Below are positions 33,601 to 48,250 of a DNA stretch of 64,000 nucleotides, in pieces. The notes under the pieces are model-generated. The model saw only the letters and a list, made by a program, of their open reading frames with translations, searched no databases and was not told the DNA's origin. The first letter of the stretch is position 1; every line of letters begins with the position of its first letter. The position numbers and the translations under genes are program-made. Source of the stretch: Prunus persica (lineage: Eukaryota > Streptophyta > Magnoliopsida > Rosales > Rosaceae); assembly GCF_000346465.2 (NCBI RefSeq), contig NC_034013.1, forward strand, positions 7,430,566 to 7,494,565, read 5' to 3'.

Positions 33601-36600
33601 TTCAACAATTTAAGTTCGTACGAAGTTTGTTCTGAAATGGAGCGGTTGGCGTATTGTATAGTTCCAGATATTGAATTTCACTCAAAACCCACGAAATGAC
33701 TCCTCCCACAATATTATGATGATCCCCAAGTTTTGGACTCAATCCGATATTGATTGGTCTAAGAAATTGGAAATTTCAGTTTCGTATGAAGTTCATTATG
33801 GAATGGAGTGGTGGGCGTATTGTATAATTGTAGGGATTGGATTTCACTCAAAACCCACCAAATGCCTCCTCCAACCATATTATGGTGTTCCCAAGTTTTG
33901 AACTCCATCCGATATCAATTGGTCCATGAAATTCTACAATTTAGGTTTGTACGAAGTTTGTTTTGAAATGGAGTGGTTGGCGTATTGTATAGGTTTAGCC
34001 ATTGGATTTCACTGAAAAGTCACCAAACGACTCCTCCCACCCCATTGTGATGTTCCCCAAGTTTTGGACTCAATCCAATATTGATTGGTCCATCAAATTG
34101 GACAATTTAGGTTCATACGAAGTTTGTTATCAAGTGGAGTAGTTGGTGTATTCCATAGTTTTAGCCATTGGATTTCACTCAAAAGTCACTAAATGACTCC
34201 TCCCACCGTATTATGATGTTCCCTAAGTTTTGGACTCAATCCAATATCGATTGGTCCATCAAATCGGACAATTCAGGTTCGTACAAAGTTCGTTATCAAA
34301 TGGAGTGGTTGGTGTATTGCATAGTTTTAGCCATTGGATTTCACTCAAAAGTCACCAAATGACTCCTCCCAAAATATTAACATGTTCCCCAAGTTTGGAT
34401 TCAATCCGATATCGATTCGTCCACGAAATTGGAAATTCAGGTTCGTACGAAGTTCGTTATGAAATGGAGTGGTTGGTGTATTGCATAGTTGTAGCGATTG
34501 GATTTCACTAAAAACCCACCAAATGGCTCCTCCCACCATCTTATGATGTTCCTCAAGTTTTGGACACAGTCCGATATCGATTGGTCCACCAAATTGGATA
34601 ATTCAGGTTAATACGACGTTCTTTTTGAAATGGAGTGGTTGGTGTATTTTATAGTTCTAGAGATTGGATTGCACTCAAACCCCACAAAATGACTCCACCC
34701 ATCATATTATGATGTTTCCCAAGTTTTGGACTCTATCCAATGTTGATTGGTCCACGAAATTGGAGAATTCATGTTCGTACAAAGTTCGTTCTGAAATGGA
34801 GCGGTTGATGTATTACATAGTTTTAGCCATTAGATTTCACTCAGAACCCACCAAATGACTCCTCCCATCATATTATGATGTTTCCCAAGGTTTGACTCAA
34901 TCCGATATCGATTAGTCCATGAAATTGGACAATTCAGGTTCTTGCGAAGTTCGTTCTAAAATGGAGTGGTTCGTGCATTGCATAGTTGTAGAGATTGGAT
35001 TTCACTCAAAACCTACCAAATGACTCCTCCCACCATATGATCTTGTTCCCTCAGTTTTGGACTCAATCCGATATCGATTAGTCCATGACATTGGAAAATT
35101 CAGGTTCGTACGAAGTTCGTTATGAAATGGAATGGTTGGTGTATTGCATAGTTCTAGAGATTGGACTTCACTCAAAACCCACCAAATGACTATTCCCACC
35201 ATATTATGAGGTTCCCCAAGTTTTGGACTCAATCCGATATCGATTGGTCCATGAAATTGGACAATTCAGGTATGTACGAAGTTCGTTATGAAATTGAGTT
35301 GTTGCGGTGTTGCATAGTTTTAGCCTTTGGATTTCACTCAAAAGTCACCAAATGACGCCTCCCACCATATTATGATGTTCCCCAAGTTTTGGACTCAATC
35401 CGATATCGATTGGTCCATGAAATTGGACAATTCAGGTTCGTACAAAGTTTGTTATGAAATGGAGTGGTTGGTGTATTGCATAGTTTTAGTCGTTGGATTT
35501 CACTCAAAAGTCACCAAATGACTCCACCCACCATACTATGGTGTTCCCCAAGTTTTGGACTCAATCCGATATCGATTGGTCCATCAAATTGGACAATTCA
35601 GGTGCGTACGAAGTTCGTTCTGAAATGGACTGGTTTGTGTATTTCAAAGTTTTTGCCATTGGATTTCACTCAAAAGTGACCAAATGACTCCTCCCACCAC
35701 GTTGTGATTTTCCCCAAGTTTTGCACTCAATCCGATATCGATTGGTCCATTAAATCGAACAATTCAGGTTCGTACGAAGTTCGTTACGAAATGCTGTGGT
35801 TGGTGTATTGCATAGTTTTAGCCATTGAATTTTAGTCAAAACTCACCAAACAACTCCTCCCACCACCATATTATGATGTTCCCCAAGTTTTGGACTCAAT
35901 CCGATATCGATTGGTCCACAAAATTGGACAATTCAGGTTCGTACGAAGTTCGTTCCGAAATGGAGTGGTTGGTGTGTTGCATAGTTTTATCCACTGGCTT
36001 TCACTCAAAAGTCACCAAATGACTCCTCCCACCATATTATGATGTTCCCCAAGTTTTGTACTCAATCCGACATTGATTGGTCCGTGAAATTGGTAAGTCA
36101 GGTTCTTACGAAGTTCGTTATGAAATGAAGTGGTTGGTGTATTGCATAGTTCTAGAGATTGGATTTCACTCAAAACCCACCAAATGACTCCTCCCACCAT
36201 ATTGTCATGTTCTCCAAGTTTTGGACTGAATCTGATATCGATTGGTTTATGAAATTGGACAATTTCGGTTCATACGTAGTTCGTTTTGAAATAGAGTGGA
36301 GGGTGTATTGCATAGTTCTAGAGATGGGATTTCTCTCAAAACCCACGAAATGACTCCTCCCACCATATTATGATGTTCCCCAAGTTTTGGACTCAATCCG
36401 ATATCGATTGGTCCATGAAATTAGACAATTCAGGTTCGTACGAAGCTCGTTATGAAATGGAGTGGTTGGTGTATTGCATAACTCAAAACCCCCCAAATGA
36501 CTTCTCCCACCATATTATGATGTTCCCCAAGTTTTGGACTCAATCCGATATCGATTGGTTTTTGAAATTGGATAATCCAGGTTCGTACGAAGTTTGTTAT

Positions 36601-36784
36601 GAAATTGAGTGGTTGGTGTATTGCATAGCCATTGAATTTCACTCAGAACACACCAATTGACTCCGCCCACCATATTATGAAGTTCCCCAAGTTTTGGACT
36701 CAATCCGATATCGATTGGTCCATGAAATTGGATAATTCAGGTTCATACGAATTTTGTTATGAAATTGAAACGTTGGTGTATTGC
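30699..36784 (-). repeat. Satellite array between the gypsy element and the solo LTR
   Basis: About 37 monomers of 166 bp, beginning with the right GATTT duplication and ending in the left ATTGC duplication of the solo LTR. The CTAGAGATTGG plus AACCCACC type and the TTAGCCATTGG plus AAGTCACC or AACTCACC types are interspersed. Monomers are diverged from one another. Confidence 0.95.
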
Positions 36785-37250
36785 TGATAAGGTCATAATT
36801 TCACACATTTGCATGCCTTCTTTGCTTACTAATTTTGTTTAGCATCTCTTTATTTTGAGCACAAGAGGAATATGAGCTTAAAGACAAAGCCAATTTGAGC
36901 CACACTCCTTGTCAGTCCAGTTTCGTAGGTCATCTTGCAGGACTCATTTGAGCAACTTACGCAGGTTGGATGAGGAGACATCCTGGATAGAAGTTGTTCC
37001 AATGGGTGTCTATTAACATATCCAAATTTCAGCCCAATTGGACAAATCTGGAGCCCTCAACATGTCAAAGACTGAACCAAGTTCACAGAAATGTCATGTT
37101 GGCTGCCATCACATTTAATGTGGCTACAATCCCTAAAGCCATGTGCTACACATGGGCAGCCACACATGGGAGTCGAATCAGCTTAGAAGCTCAGAAAGAT
37201 GAACAAAAGTCAAGCTTTCCATAAAGAAACCATACCAAATCATGTATTTG

Positions 37251-37351
37251 GCAGCTGGAGCAGTTGGCAAGTATGTCAGCTGGAGCAGTTGGCAAGTATG
37301 GGCAGCTAGCGCAGTTGGCAAGTATGGGCAGCTGGAGCAGTTGGGAGCAGC
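37251..37351 (+). repeat. Minisatellite of 25-26 bp in the solo LTR
   Basis: Nearly four copies of a unit starting CAGCTGGAGCAGTTGGCAAG. The third has CAGCTAGCGCAG, and the last is cut at CAGTTGG. The repeat lies about 50 bp upstream of the LTR TATA box, where U3 enhancer repeats are often found. Confidence 0.88.
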
Positions 37352-37399
37352 TAAGAGAGGTGTGCTTCAGCAGCCAAAGGGGAGGACGAAATTGCACTC

Positions 37400-37407
37400 T
37401 ATAAATA
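37400..37407 (+). promoter_or_regulatory. TATA box of the solo LTR
   Basis: TATAAATA follows GCACTC and precedes GAGAGTTTCAC. Transcription would start around 37430 by usual spacing, marking the U3/R boundary. Activity is not shown. Confidence 0.6.
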
Positions 37408-40400
37408 GAGAGTTTCACACTCATTCAAGAGAAGGGGGTCAGACACACATTCACTTCATCCATTACTCTCATACACACATTCAGATTCACCACAAAGAGA
37501 GAAGGGAGCTTGGAGCTGTCAAGGGAGCTTGGAGCTATCCTGGGAACTTCCTTGCTGCCATCATCTAGTTCTTCTCCTCTCTTTATCCTATCTATGTATT
37601 TCTTATTTTCTGTATTCATAGTTATGTCTAACTAATCCATTTAGTTAGGGCTTAGGATGAAGCACTAGTCATGAATATTCAATGTTATGGATGATTTTAT
37701 AGTTAATTGATTTCCTTGCTTTTATTATCAAGTTGTTAATCTCTAGTTTATTATGTGCTTGATTTATGTTTTCTTGGAGTAGCTAACTAGGATTTTATGC
37801 ATCTAGCACAGGTTGGGAAGGGGTTTAGATTCACCAGTTCTACTTTCCTTTCACAAGCAACACATGAATGGCCTAAGAATCATTCAAGGGGTTAATAACC
37901 ATAGGTTGACTAGGACAGATACCATGTTCTAGGACTTGTGTGATTATCATATTCTCAAGGAGCTTAATGACTCTTGTATGCTTTATTCTAAATAGATACC
38001 ATGCTTAGGTTGCATATTAGAGATCACGTGTTGTGTAGATACCAAGCATAATCACATGCCTTAGGAGAATCATGCATCCTGCACCTAGATACCATAGGCT
38101 TGTATGCGATAATCTATTGTTGATGAAGCTTGAGTCAATTTCTATGCATTCATAACTTGGATAGGAAAACTAGTGGTGGATTCCAAGGCTTTAACACCTC
38201 TCAATCATTGTTTCACAACTTGTTGATTGCTGCCAGTGTTTACTTTCGAGCATTTTCATTTCACTTTCTTCTTTTCCTTTCAACAACAAAACCCCCCATT
38301 TTCGAGTGCATGTGTGGTGCTAGGATTCTGTCCTAGACCTTGAGTAATTAGCAAGAGGCATTGTTGAATTCGACCTTGCCTTTAGCTAGTTAGTCAGTTT
38401 CTTTGTTCTAAGTTTTCCTAGCATTCTAAGTAATTTAACTTGGAACCAAGCTACCATTCTCCGTGGGATCGACCTCGTATTGACATAAGCTATACTATAA
38501 ATGGTTCATGCACTTGCGAGAATTAAAGTTGCTGTTTTTAATAACTCATTTTAGTTGTTAAGAATTGGCTCAACAATTGCGTAGCCATTGGATTTCACTC
38601 AGAACCCACCAATTGACTCCTCCCACCATATTATGAAGTTCCCCAAGTTTTGGACTCAATCAGATATCGATTGGTCCATGAAATTGGACAATTCAGGCTC
38701 GTACGAAGTTTGTTATGAAAGGGAGTGGTCGGTGTTTTGCATAGTTCTCGAGATTGGACTTCACTCAAAACCCACCGAGTGACTCCTCCCACAATATTAT
38801 TCGGTTCCCCAAGTTTTGGACTCAATCTGATATCGATTGGTCCATGAAATTGGAGAATTCAGGTTCGTACGAAGTTTGTTATGAAATGGAGTGGTTGGCG
38901 TATTGCATAGTTGTAGGCATTGGATTTCACTCAGAACCCACCAATTGACTACTCCCATCTTATTATGATGTTCCCCAAGTTTTGGACTCAATCCGATATC
39001 GCTTGGTCCATGAAATTGGACAATTCAGGTTCGTACGAAGTTCGTTATGAAAGGGGGTGGTTGGTGTATTGCATAGTTCTCGAGATTGGACTTAACTCAA
39101 ATCCCACCGAATGACTCCTCCCACCATATTATTCTGGTCCCCAAGTTTGGACTCAATCCGATATCGAGTGGTCCATGAAATTGGACAATTCAGGTTCGTA
39201 CAAAGTTCGTTATGAAATGGAGTGGTTGGTGTATGGCGTAGTTCTGGAGATTAGATTTCTCTCAAACCCACCAAATGACTCCTCCCACCATATTATGATG
39301 TTCCCCAAGTTTTGGACTCAATCCAATATAGATTGGTCCATGAAATTGGACAATTCAGGTTCGTACGAAGTTCGTTATGAAATGGAGTGGGTGGTGTATT
39401 GCACAGTTTTAGCCATTCAAAACTCACCAAATGACTCCATGATATTCCCCAAGTTTTGGACTCAATCCGATATTGATTGGTGTCCATGAAATTGGACAAT
39501 TCAGGTTCGTACGAAGTGCGTTATGAAATAGAGTGGTTGGTGTAAGGCAAAGTTTTAGCCATTGGATTTCACTCAGAAGTCACGAAATGACTCCTCCCAC
39601 CATATTATGTTGTTCTCCAAGTTTTGGACTCAATCCGATATCGACTGGTCCCTGAAATTGGACAATTCAGGTTCATAAGAATTTCGTTCTCAAATGGAGT
39701 GGTCGGTGTATTGCATAGTTTTTGCAATCAGATTTCACTCAAAACTCACCAAATGACTCCTCCCACCATATTATGCTGTTCCCCAAGTTTTGGACTCATT
39801 CCGACAACGATTTGTCCATAAAATCGGACAATTCAGGTTCGTACGAAGTTCGTTCTGAAATGAGGTGGTTGGTGTATTGCACAGTTTTAGCCATTGTATT
39901 TCATTCAAAACTCACCAAATCACTCCTGCCATCATTTCTTATGACGTTCCACAAGTTTTGGACTCAATCCAATATCGATTGGTCCATGATATTGGACAAT
40001 TCAGGTTCTTATGAAGTTCGTTATGAACTGAAATGATTGGTGTATTGCATAGTTCTAGAGATTGGATTTCACTCAAAACCCACCAAATGACTCCTCCCAC
40101 CATATATTATGATGTTCCCCAAGTTTGGGACTCAATTCAATATCGATTGGTCCATAAAATTGGACAATTCAGGTTCGTACAATGTTCATTCTGAAATGGA
40201 CTCATTGGTGTCTTGCATAGTTTTAGCCATTGGATTTCATTCAAAACCTGCCAAATGACTCCTCCCACCATATTATGATGTTCCCCAAGTTTTAGACTCA
40301 ATCCGATGTCGATTGGTCCACGAAATTGGACAATTCAGGTTCGTACGAAGTTCGTTATGAAATGGAGTGGTTGGTGTATTGCATAGTTATAGCCATTGGA

Positions 40401-43400
40401 TTTCACTCAAAAGTCACCAAATGACTCCGCCCACCATATTATGATGTTCCCCAAGTTTAGGACTCAATCCGAAATCAATTGGTCCATAAAAGTGGACAAT
40501 TCAGGTTCGTACGAAGTTCTTTACGAAATGGAGTGGTTGGTGTATTCCATAGTTCTAGAGATTGGATTTCACTAAAAAACCACTAAATGATTACCCAACC
40601 ATATCATGATGTTCCCCAAGTTTTGGACTCAATCCGATATCGATTGGTTGATGAAATTGGACAATTCGGGTTCGTACGAAGTTCGTTCTAAAATGGAGTG
40701 GTTAGTGTACTGCATAGTTTGAGGAAGCCGATTTCACTCATAAGTCACCAAATGACTCCTCCAATCATATTATGGTGTTCCCCAAGTTTTGGACTCAATC
40801 CAATGTCGATTGGTCCACGAAATTGGACAATTCAGGTTCATACAAAGTTCGTTCTAAAATGGAGTGGTTGGTGTTTTGCATAGTTTGAGCAATTGGATTT
40901 CACTCATAAGTCATCAAATGACTCCTCCCATCATATTATGATGTTCCCCAAGTTTTTGACTCAATCCGATGTCGATTGGTCCATGAAATTGGACAATTCA
41001 GGTTCGTACAAAGTTCGTTATGAAATGGAGTGGTTGGTGTATTGCATAGTTGTAGCCAATGGATTTCATTTAGAAACCACCAAATGACTCCTCCCACCAT
41101 GTTACGATGTTCCCCAAGTTTTGGACTCAATCCGATGTCGATTGGTCCATGAAACTGGACAATTCAGGTTTGTACAAAGTTCGTTATGAAATGGAGTGTT
41201 GGTGTACTGCATAGTTGTAGAGATTTAATTTCACTCAAAACCCACCAAATGACTCCTCCCACTATATTATGATGTTCCCCAAGTTTTGGACTCAATTCGA
41301 TATCGATTGGTCCATGAAATTGGACAATTCAGGTTCGTACGAAGTTCGTTATGAAATGGAAGGGGCGGTGTATTGCATAGTTTTAGCCATTGGATTTCCT
41401 TAAAAACTCACGAAATGACTCCACCCATCATATTATGATGTTCCCCAAGTTTTGTACTCAATCCGATATCGATTGTTCCGTGAAATTTGACAATTAAGGT
41501 TCGTACGAAATTCGTTCTAAAATGGAGTGGTTGGTGTATTGCATAGTTTGAGCGATTGGATTTCACTGAAAAGTCACCAAATGACTTTACCCACCATATT
41601 AAGGCGTTCCCCAAGTTTTGGGCTTAATCCAATATCGATTGTTCCATGAAATTGGACAATTCAGGTTCGTACGAAGTTTGTTATGAAATGGAGTGGTTTG
41701 CGTTTTTCAAAGTTTTAGCCATTGGATTTCACTCAAAAGTCACCAAATGACTCCTCCCACCATATTATGATGTTCCCCAAGTTTTGGACTCAATCTGATA
41801 TAGATTGATCCATGAAATTGGACAATTCAGGTTCGTATGAAGTTCGTTCTGATATGGAGTTGTTGGTGTATTGCATAGTTTTACCCTTTGGATTTCACTC
41901 AAAGTCACCAATTGACTCCACCCACCATATTGTGATGTTCCGCACGTTTTGGACACAATCCAATATCGATTGGTCTATGAAATTGGACAATTCAGGTTCA
42001 TAGAAAGTTCTTTCTGAAATGGAGTGGTTGGTGTATTGCATAATTTTACCCATTGGATTTCACCCAAAAGTCACCAAATGACTCCTCCCACCATGTTACG
42101 ATGTTCCCCAAGTTTTGGACTCTATCCGATATCGATTGGTCCATGAAATTGGGCAATTCAGGTTCAGACGAAGTTCGTTACGAAATGGAGTGGTTGGTGT
42201 ATTGCGTAGTTTTAGCCATTGTATTTCATTCAAAAGTCACCAAATGACTCCACCAACCATATTATGATGTTCCCCAAGTTTTGGAATTAATATGATATCG
42301 ATTGGTCCCTGAAATTGGACAATCCAGGTTCGTACGAAGTTCGTTCTGAAATGGAGTGGTTTGTGTATTGCATAGTTTTAGCCATCTGATTTCACTGAAA
42401 AGTCACCAAATGACTCCACCCACCGTATAATGTTGTACACTAAGTTTGGGACTCAATCCGATATCAATTGGTCAATGAAATTGGGCAATTCAGGTTCTTC
42501 CGAAGTTCGTTATGAAATGGTGTGGTTGGTGTATTGCATAGTTGTAGAGATTGGATTTCGCTCAAAGCCGACGAAATGACTCCTCCCACTGTATTATGAT
42601 GATCCCCAAGTTTTGGTGTATTGCATAGTTTTAGCCATTGGATTTCACTCAAAAGCCACCAAATGACTCTTCCAAATGTAGTATGATGTTCCCCAAGTTT
42701 TGGACTCAATCCGATATCGATTGGTCCATGAAATTGGACAATTCAGGTTCGTACGAAGTTCATTCTGAAATGGAGTGGTTTGTGTATTTCAAAGTTTTAG
42801 CCATTGGATTTCACTAAAAAGTCACCAAACGACTCTTCCCATCATATTATGATGTTTCCCAAGTTTTGGACTCAAACCGATATCGATTGGTCCCTGAAAT
42901 TGAACAATTTAGGTTCGTACGAAGTTCATTCTGAAATGGAGTGGTTTGTGTATTTCAAAGTTTTAGCCATTGGATTTCACTCAAAAGTCACGAAATGACT
43001 CCTCCCACCATATTATGATGTTCCCTAAGTTTTGGACTCAATCCGATATTGATTGGTTCATGAAATTGGATAATTCAGGTTCGTACGAAGTTCGTTATGA
43101 AATGGAATGGGTGGGGTATTGCATAGTTTTTGCCATTGGATTTCATTCAAGACACACCAAATGACTCGTCCCATCATATTATGATGTTTTCCAATTTGTC
43201 GAATCAATCCGATATCGATTGTTCCATGAAATTTGACAATTCAGGTTCGGACGAAGTTCATTATGAAATAGAGTGGTTGGTGTATTTCAAAGTTTTAGCC
43301 ATTGGATTTCACTAAAAAGTCACTAAATGACTCTTCCCATCATATTATGATTTTTCCCAAGTTTTGGTCTCAATCCGATATCGATTAGTCCATGAAATTG

Positions 43401-46123
43401 GACAATTCAGGTTCGTAGTAAGTTCATTCTGAAATGGAGTGGTTGGTGTATTGCATAGTTTTACCCATTGAATTTCACTCAAAAGTCACCAAATGACTCC
43501 ACCCACCACATTATAATGTTCCGTACGTTTTGGACTCAACGGAATATCGAATACCCCATGAAATTATGCAATTCAGGTTCTTACGAAGTTCGTTCTGAAA
43601 TAGTGTGGTTTGTGTATTTCAAAGTTTTAGCCATTGAACTTCACTCAAAAGTCACCAAATGACTCCTCCCACCATATTATGATGTTTCCCAGTTTTTGGA
43701 CTCAATCCGATATCGATTGGTCCATGAAATTGGGAAAATTCAGGTTCAGACGAAGTTCGTTCTGAAATGGAGTGGTTTGTGTATTTCAAAGTTTTAGACA
43801 TTGGATTTCACTAAAAAGTCACCAAATGACTCTTCCCATCATATTATGATGGTCCCCAAGTTTTGGACTCAATCCGATGTCGATTGGTCCCTGAAATTGG
43901 ACAATTCAGGTTCGTATGAAGTTCGTTCTGAAATGGAGTGGTTTGTCTATTTCAAAGTTTTAGCCACTGGATTTCACTCAAAAGTCATGAAATGACTCCA
44001 CCCACCATATTATGATGTTCCCCAAGTTTTGGACTCAGTCCGATATCGATTGGTCCATGAAATTGGACAATTCAGGTTCGTACGAAGTTCGTTATGAAAT
44101 GGAGTGGTTGGTGTATTGCATAGTTGTAGAGATTGGATTTCACTCAAAACCCATGAAATGACTCCTCCCACCGTATTATGATGATCCCCAAGTTTTGGAC
44201 TCAATCCGATATCGGTTGGTGCATGAAATTTTACAATTCAGTTTCGTACGACGTTCGGTCTAAAATGCAGTGGTTGGTCTATGCCATTGTTTTTGCCATT
44301 AGATTTCACTCAAAACTCACCAAATGACTCCTCCCACTACATTATGTTGTTCCCCCGAGTTTTGGACTCAATCCGATATCGATTGGTCCATGAAATTTGT
44401 CAATTTTGGTTCGTACGAAGTTGGTTCTCTAATGGAGTGGTTGGTGTATTATATAGTTCTAGGGATTGGATTTCACTCAAACCCCACCAAATGACTACTC
44501 CCACTATATTATGATGTGCCCTAAGTTTCGGACTTAATTCGATATCGACTGGTCCATGAAATTGGACAATTCAGGTTCGTACGAAGTTCTTTCTGAAATG
44601 GAGTGGTTGGGGTATTGTATGGTTCTAGAGATTGGATTTCACTCAAACCCCATCAAATGACTCCTCCCAAAATATTATGATGTTCCCCAAGTTTTGGTCT
44701 CAATCCGATATCGATTGGTCCATGAAACTGGGCAATTCAGGTTCATACGAACTTCGTTATGAAATGGAGTGGTTGGCGCATTGTATAGTTCTAGAGATTT
44801 GATTTCACTCAAAACCCACCCACTGACTCCTCCCACAATATTATGATGTTCCGCAAGTTTTGGATTCAATCCGATATCGATTGGTCCATGAATTCGGACA
44901 ATTCAGTTTCGTACGACGTTCGTTCTAACATGCAGTGGTTGGTCTATGCCATTGTTTTTGCCATCAGATTTGGCTCAAAACTCACTAAATGACTCCTCCC
45001 ACTACATTATGTTGTTCCCCAAGTTTTGGACTCAATCCGATATCGATTGGTCCATGAAATTGGGCAATTCAGCTTCGTACGAAGTTCAGTATGAAATGTA
45101 GTTGTTGGTGTATTGCATTGTTGTAGAGATTGGATTGCACTCAAGACCACCAAATGACTACTCCCACCATATTATGATGTTCATCAAGTTTTGGACTCAA
45201 CCCAATATCGATTGGTCCATGAAATTGGGCAATTCAGCTTCATACGAAGTTCAGTATGAAATGTAGTTGTTGGTGTATTGCATAGTTGTAGAGATTGGAT
45301 TTCACCCAAAACCCACCAAATGACTCCTCCCACCATATTATGATGTTCACCAAGTTTTGGACTCAATCCGATATCTATTGGTCCATGAAATTGAACAATT
45401 CAGGTTCATACGAAGTTCGTTACGAAATGGAGTGGTTGATGTATTGCATAGTTTTGGCCATTGGATTTCACTCAAAACACACCAAAGGACTCCTCCCACC
45501 ATATTATGATGTCCCACGAGTTTTGGACTCAATCCAATATCGATTGGTCCACGAAATTGGTCAATTCAGGTTCGTACGAACTTCCTTCTAAAATGGAGTG
45601 GTTTGTGTATGTCAAAGTTTTAGCTATTCGATTTCACTCCAAACTCACCAAATGACTCCTCCCACCATATTATGCTGTTCCACAAGTTTAGAACTCAATC
45701 CATATCGATTGGTCCATGAAATTGGACAATTCAGGTTCTTACGAAGTTCGTTATGAAATGGAGTGGTTGGTGTATTGCATAGTTTTAGCCATTAGATTTC
45801 ACTCAAAAGTCACCAAATGACTCCTCCCATCATCTTATGATGTCCCCCAAGTTTTGGACTTAATCCGATATCGATTGGTCCATGAAATTGGACAATTCAG
45901 GTTCGTACGAAGTTCGTTATGAAATGGAGTGGTTGGTGTATTGCATTGTTTTAGCCATTAGATTTCACTCAAAACTCACCAAATGACTCCTCCCACCATA
46001 TTTCGATGTCCTCCAAGTTTAGGACTCAATCCAATATCGATGGGTCCATGAAATTGGGCAATTTAGGTTCATTCGAAGTTCGTGACGAAATGGAGTGGTT
46101 GGTGTATTGCATAGTTTTAGCCA

Positions 46124-48250
46124 TTGGATTTCACTCAAAGCCCACCAAATGACTCCTCCCATCATCTTATGACGTCCCCCAAGTTTTGGATTCAATCCAA
46201 TATCGATTGGTCCGTGAAATTAGACAATTCAGGTTCGTACGAAGTTCGTGATGAAATGGAGTTGTTGGTGTATAGCATAGTTATTGAGATTGGATTTCAC
46301 TCAAAACCCATTAAAGAACTCCTCTCACCATATTACGATGTTCCACAAGTTTTGAATTCAGTCCGATATCAATTGGTCCATCAAATGGGACAATTCTGGT
46401 ACGTACGTAGGACGTTCTAAAATGGAGTGGTTGGTGTATTGCATAGTTTTAGCCATTGGATTTCACTCAAAAGTCACCAAATGACTACTCCAACCATATT
46501 ATGATGTTCCCCAAATTTTGGACTCGATCCGAAATCGATTGGTCCAAGAAATTGGAAAGTTTAGGTTCGTATGAAGTTTGTTAAGAAATGGAGTGGTTGG
46601 TGTATTGCAAAGTCGTAGAGATTAGATTTCACTCAAAACATCCCAGATGACTCCTCCCACCACATTATGATGTTCCCCAAGTTTTGGATCAATCCGATAT
46701 AGATTGGTCCCCGAAATTGGACAATTCAGGTTGGTACGATGTTCGTTATGAAATGGAGTGGTTGGTGTATTGCATAGTTCTAGAGATTGGACTTCACTCA
46801 AAACCCACCAAATGACTCCTCCCAACAGATTAGGACGTTCCTCAAGTTTTAGACTCAATCCAATATCAAATTGTCCACGAAATTGGACAATTCAGGTTCG
46901 TATAAAGTTCATTTTGAAATGGAGTGGTTGGTGTATTGCATAATTTTAGCAATTGGATTTCACTCAAAAGTTGCCAAATGACTCATCCCACCAAGTTATA
47001 ATGTTCCCCAAGTTTTGGACTCAATCTGATACCGATTGGCCTTTGAAATTGAACAATTCAGGTTGGTGCGAAGTTCGTTATGAAATGGAGCGGTTGGTGT
47101 ATTGCATAGTTCTAGAGATTTGATTTCACTCAAAACCCACCAAATGACTCCACCCACCATATTATGATGTTCCCCAACTTTTGGACTCAATCCGATATCG
47201 ATTGGTCCATGAAATTGGACGATCCAGGTTCGTACGAAGTTCGTTATGAAATGGAGTGGTTGGGATATTGCATAGTTCAAGAGATTGGACTACACTCAAA
47301 ACCCACCAAATGACTCCTCCCACTCTATTAAGATGATCCCCAAGTTTTGGACTCAATCTAATATCGATTGGTCCGTGAAATTGGACAATTCAGGTTCGTA
47401 CGAAGTTCGTTATGAAATCGAGTGGTTAATGTATTGCATAGTTTTAGCCACTGGATTTCACTCAAAAGTCACCAAAGAACTCCTCCCACCATATTATGAT
47501 CTTCCCCAAGTTTTGGACTCAATCCGATATCGATTGGTCCATGAAATTGGACAATTCAGGTTCGTATGAAGTTTGTTACGAAATAGAGCAGTTTGTGTAT
47601 TGCGTAGTTTTAGCCATTCTATTTCACTCAAAGTCCCCAAATGACTCCTCCCACCATATTATGATGTTCCCCAAGTTTTGGACTCAATCCGATATCGGTT
47701 GGTCCATGAAATTCAACAATTCAGATTCGTACGAAGTTCGTTATGAAATAGAGTGGTTGGTGTATTGTATAGTTCTAGAGATTGAACTTCACTCAAAACC
47801 CACCAAATGACTCCACCCATCTTATTATGATGTTCACCAAGTTTTGGACTCAATCCGTTATCGATTGGTCCATGAAATTGGACAATTCAGGTTCGTACGA
47901 AGGTCGTTATGAAATGGAGTGGTTGGTGAATTGCATAGTTGTAGCCATTGGATTTTACTCAGAATTCGCCAAATGAATCCTCCCATCATATTACGATGTT
48001 CCTCATGTTTTGGACTCAATCCAATGTCGATTGGTCCATGAAATTGGACAATTCCTGTTCGTACGAAGTTCGTGATGAAATGAAGTTGTTGGTGTATAGC
48101 ATAGTTATTGAGATTGGATTTCACTCAAAACCCATTAAAGAACTCCGCGCACCATATTACGATCTTCCACAAGTTTTGGATTCAGTACGATATCAATTGG
48201 TCCATCAAATGGGACAATTCTGGCACGTACGTAGGACGTTCTGAAATGGA
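46124..48250 (-). repeat. Satellite segment repeated at an 11-monomer offset (1,824 bp)
   Basis: The distinctive stretch with TATAGCATAGTTATTGAGATT, CCCATTAAAGAACTCC and GTACGTAGGACGTTCT at 46250-46420 recurs at 48075-48244 with few changes. Confidence 0.8.

Larger units (their letters stand above)
36785..38575 (+). mobile_element. Solo LTR of a second, unrelated retrotransposon (1,791 bp)
   Basis: It begins TGATAAGGTCATAATTTC and ends TTGGCTCAACA (TG...CA), with a 5-bp duplication ATTGC at 36780-36784 and 38576-38580. It holds a TATA box (TATAAATA, 37400-37407) in the middle and CCGTGGGATCGACCTCG near the 3' end, a signature of plant gypsy LTRs. No internal domains exist, so the copy arose by LTR-LTR recombination. 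Its sequence is unlike the LTR of the 22-30 kb element. Short open frames inside have no recognisable product. Confidence 0.92.

Noticed and set aside
37242..37568. 108-codon frame with repeated residues
   Set aside because: It covers the minisatellite and U3/R part of the solo LTR, and no known domain is visible.
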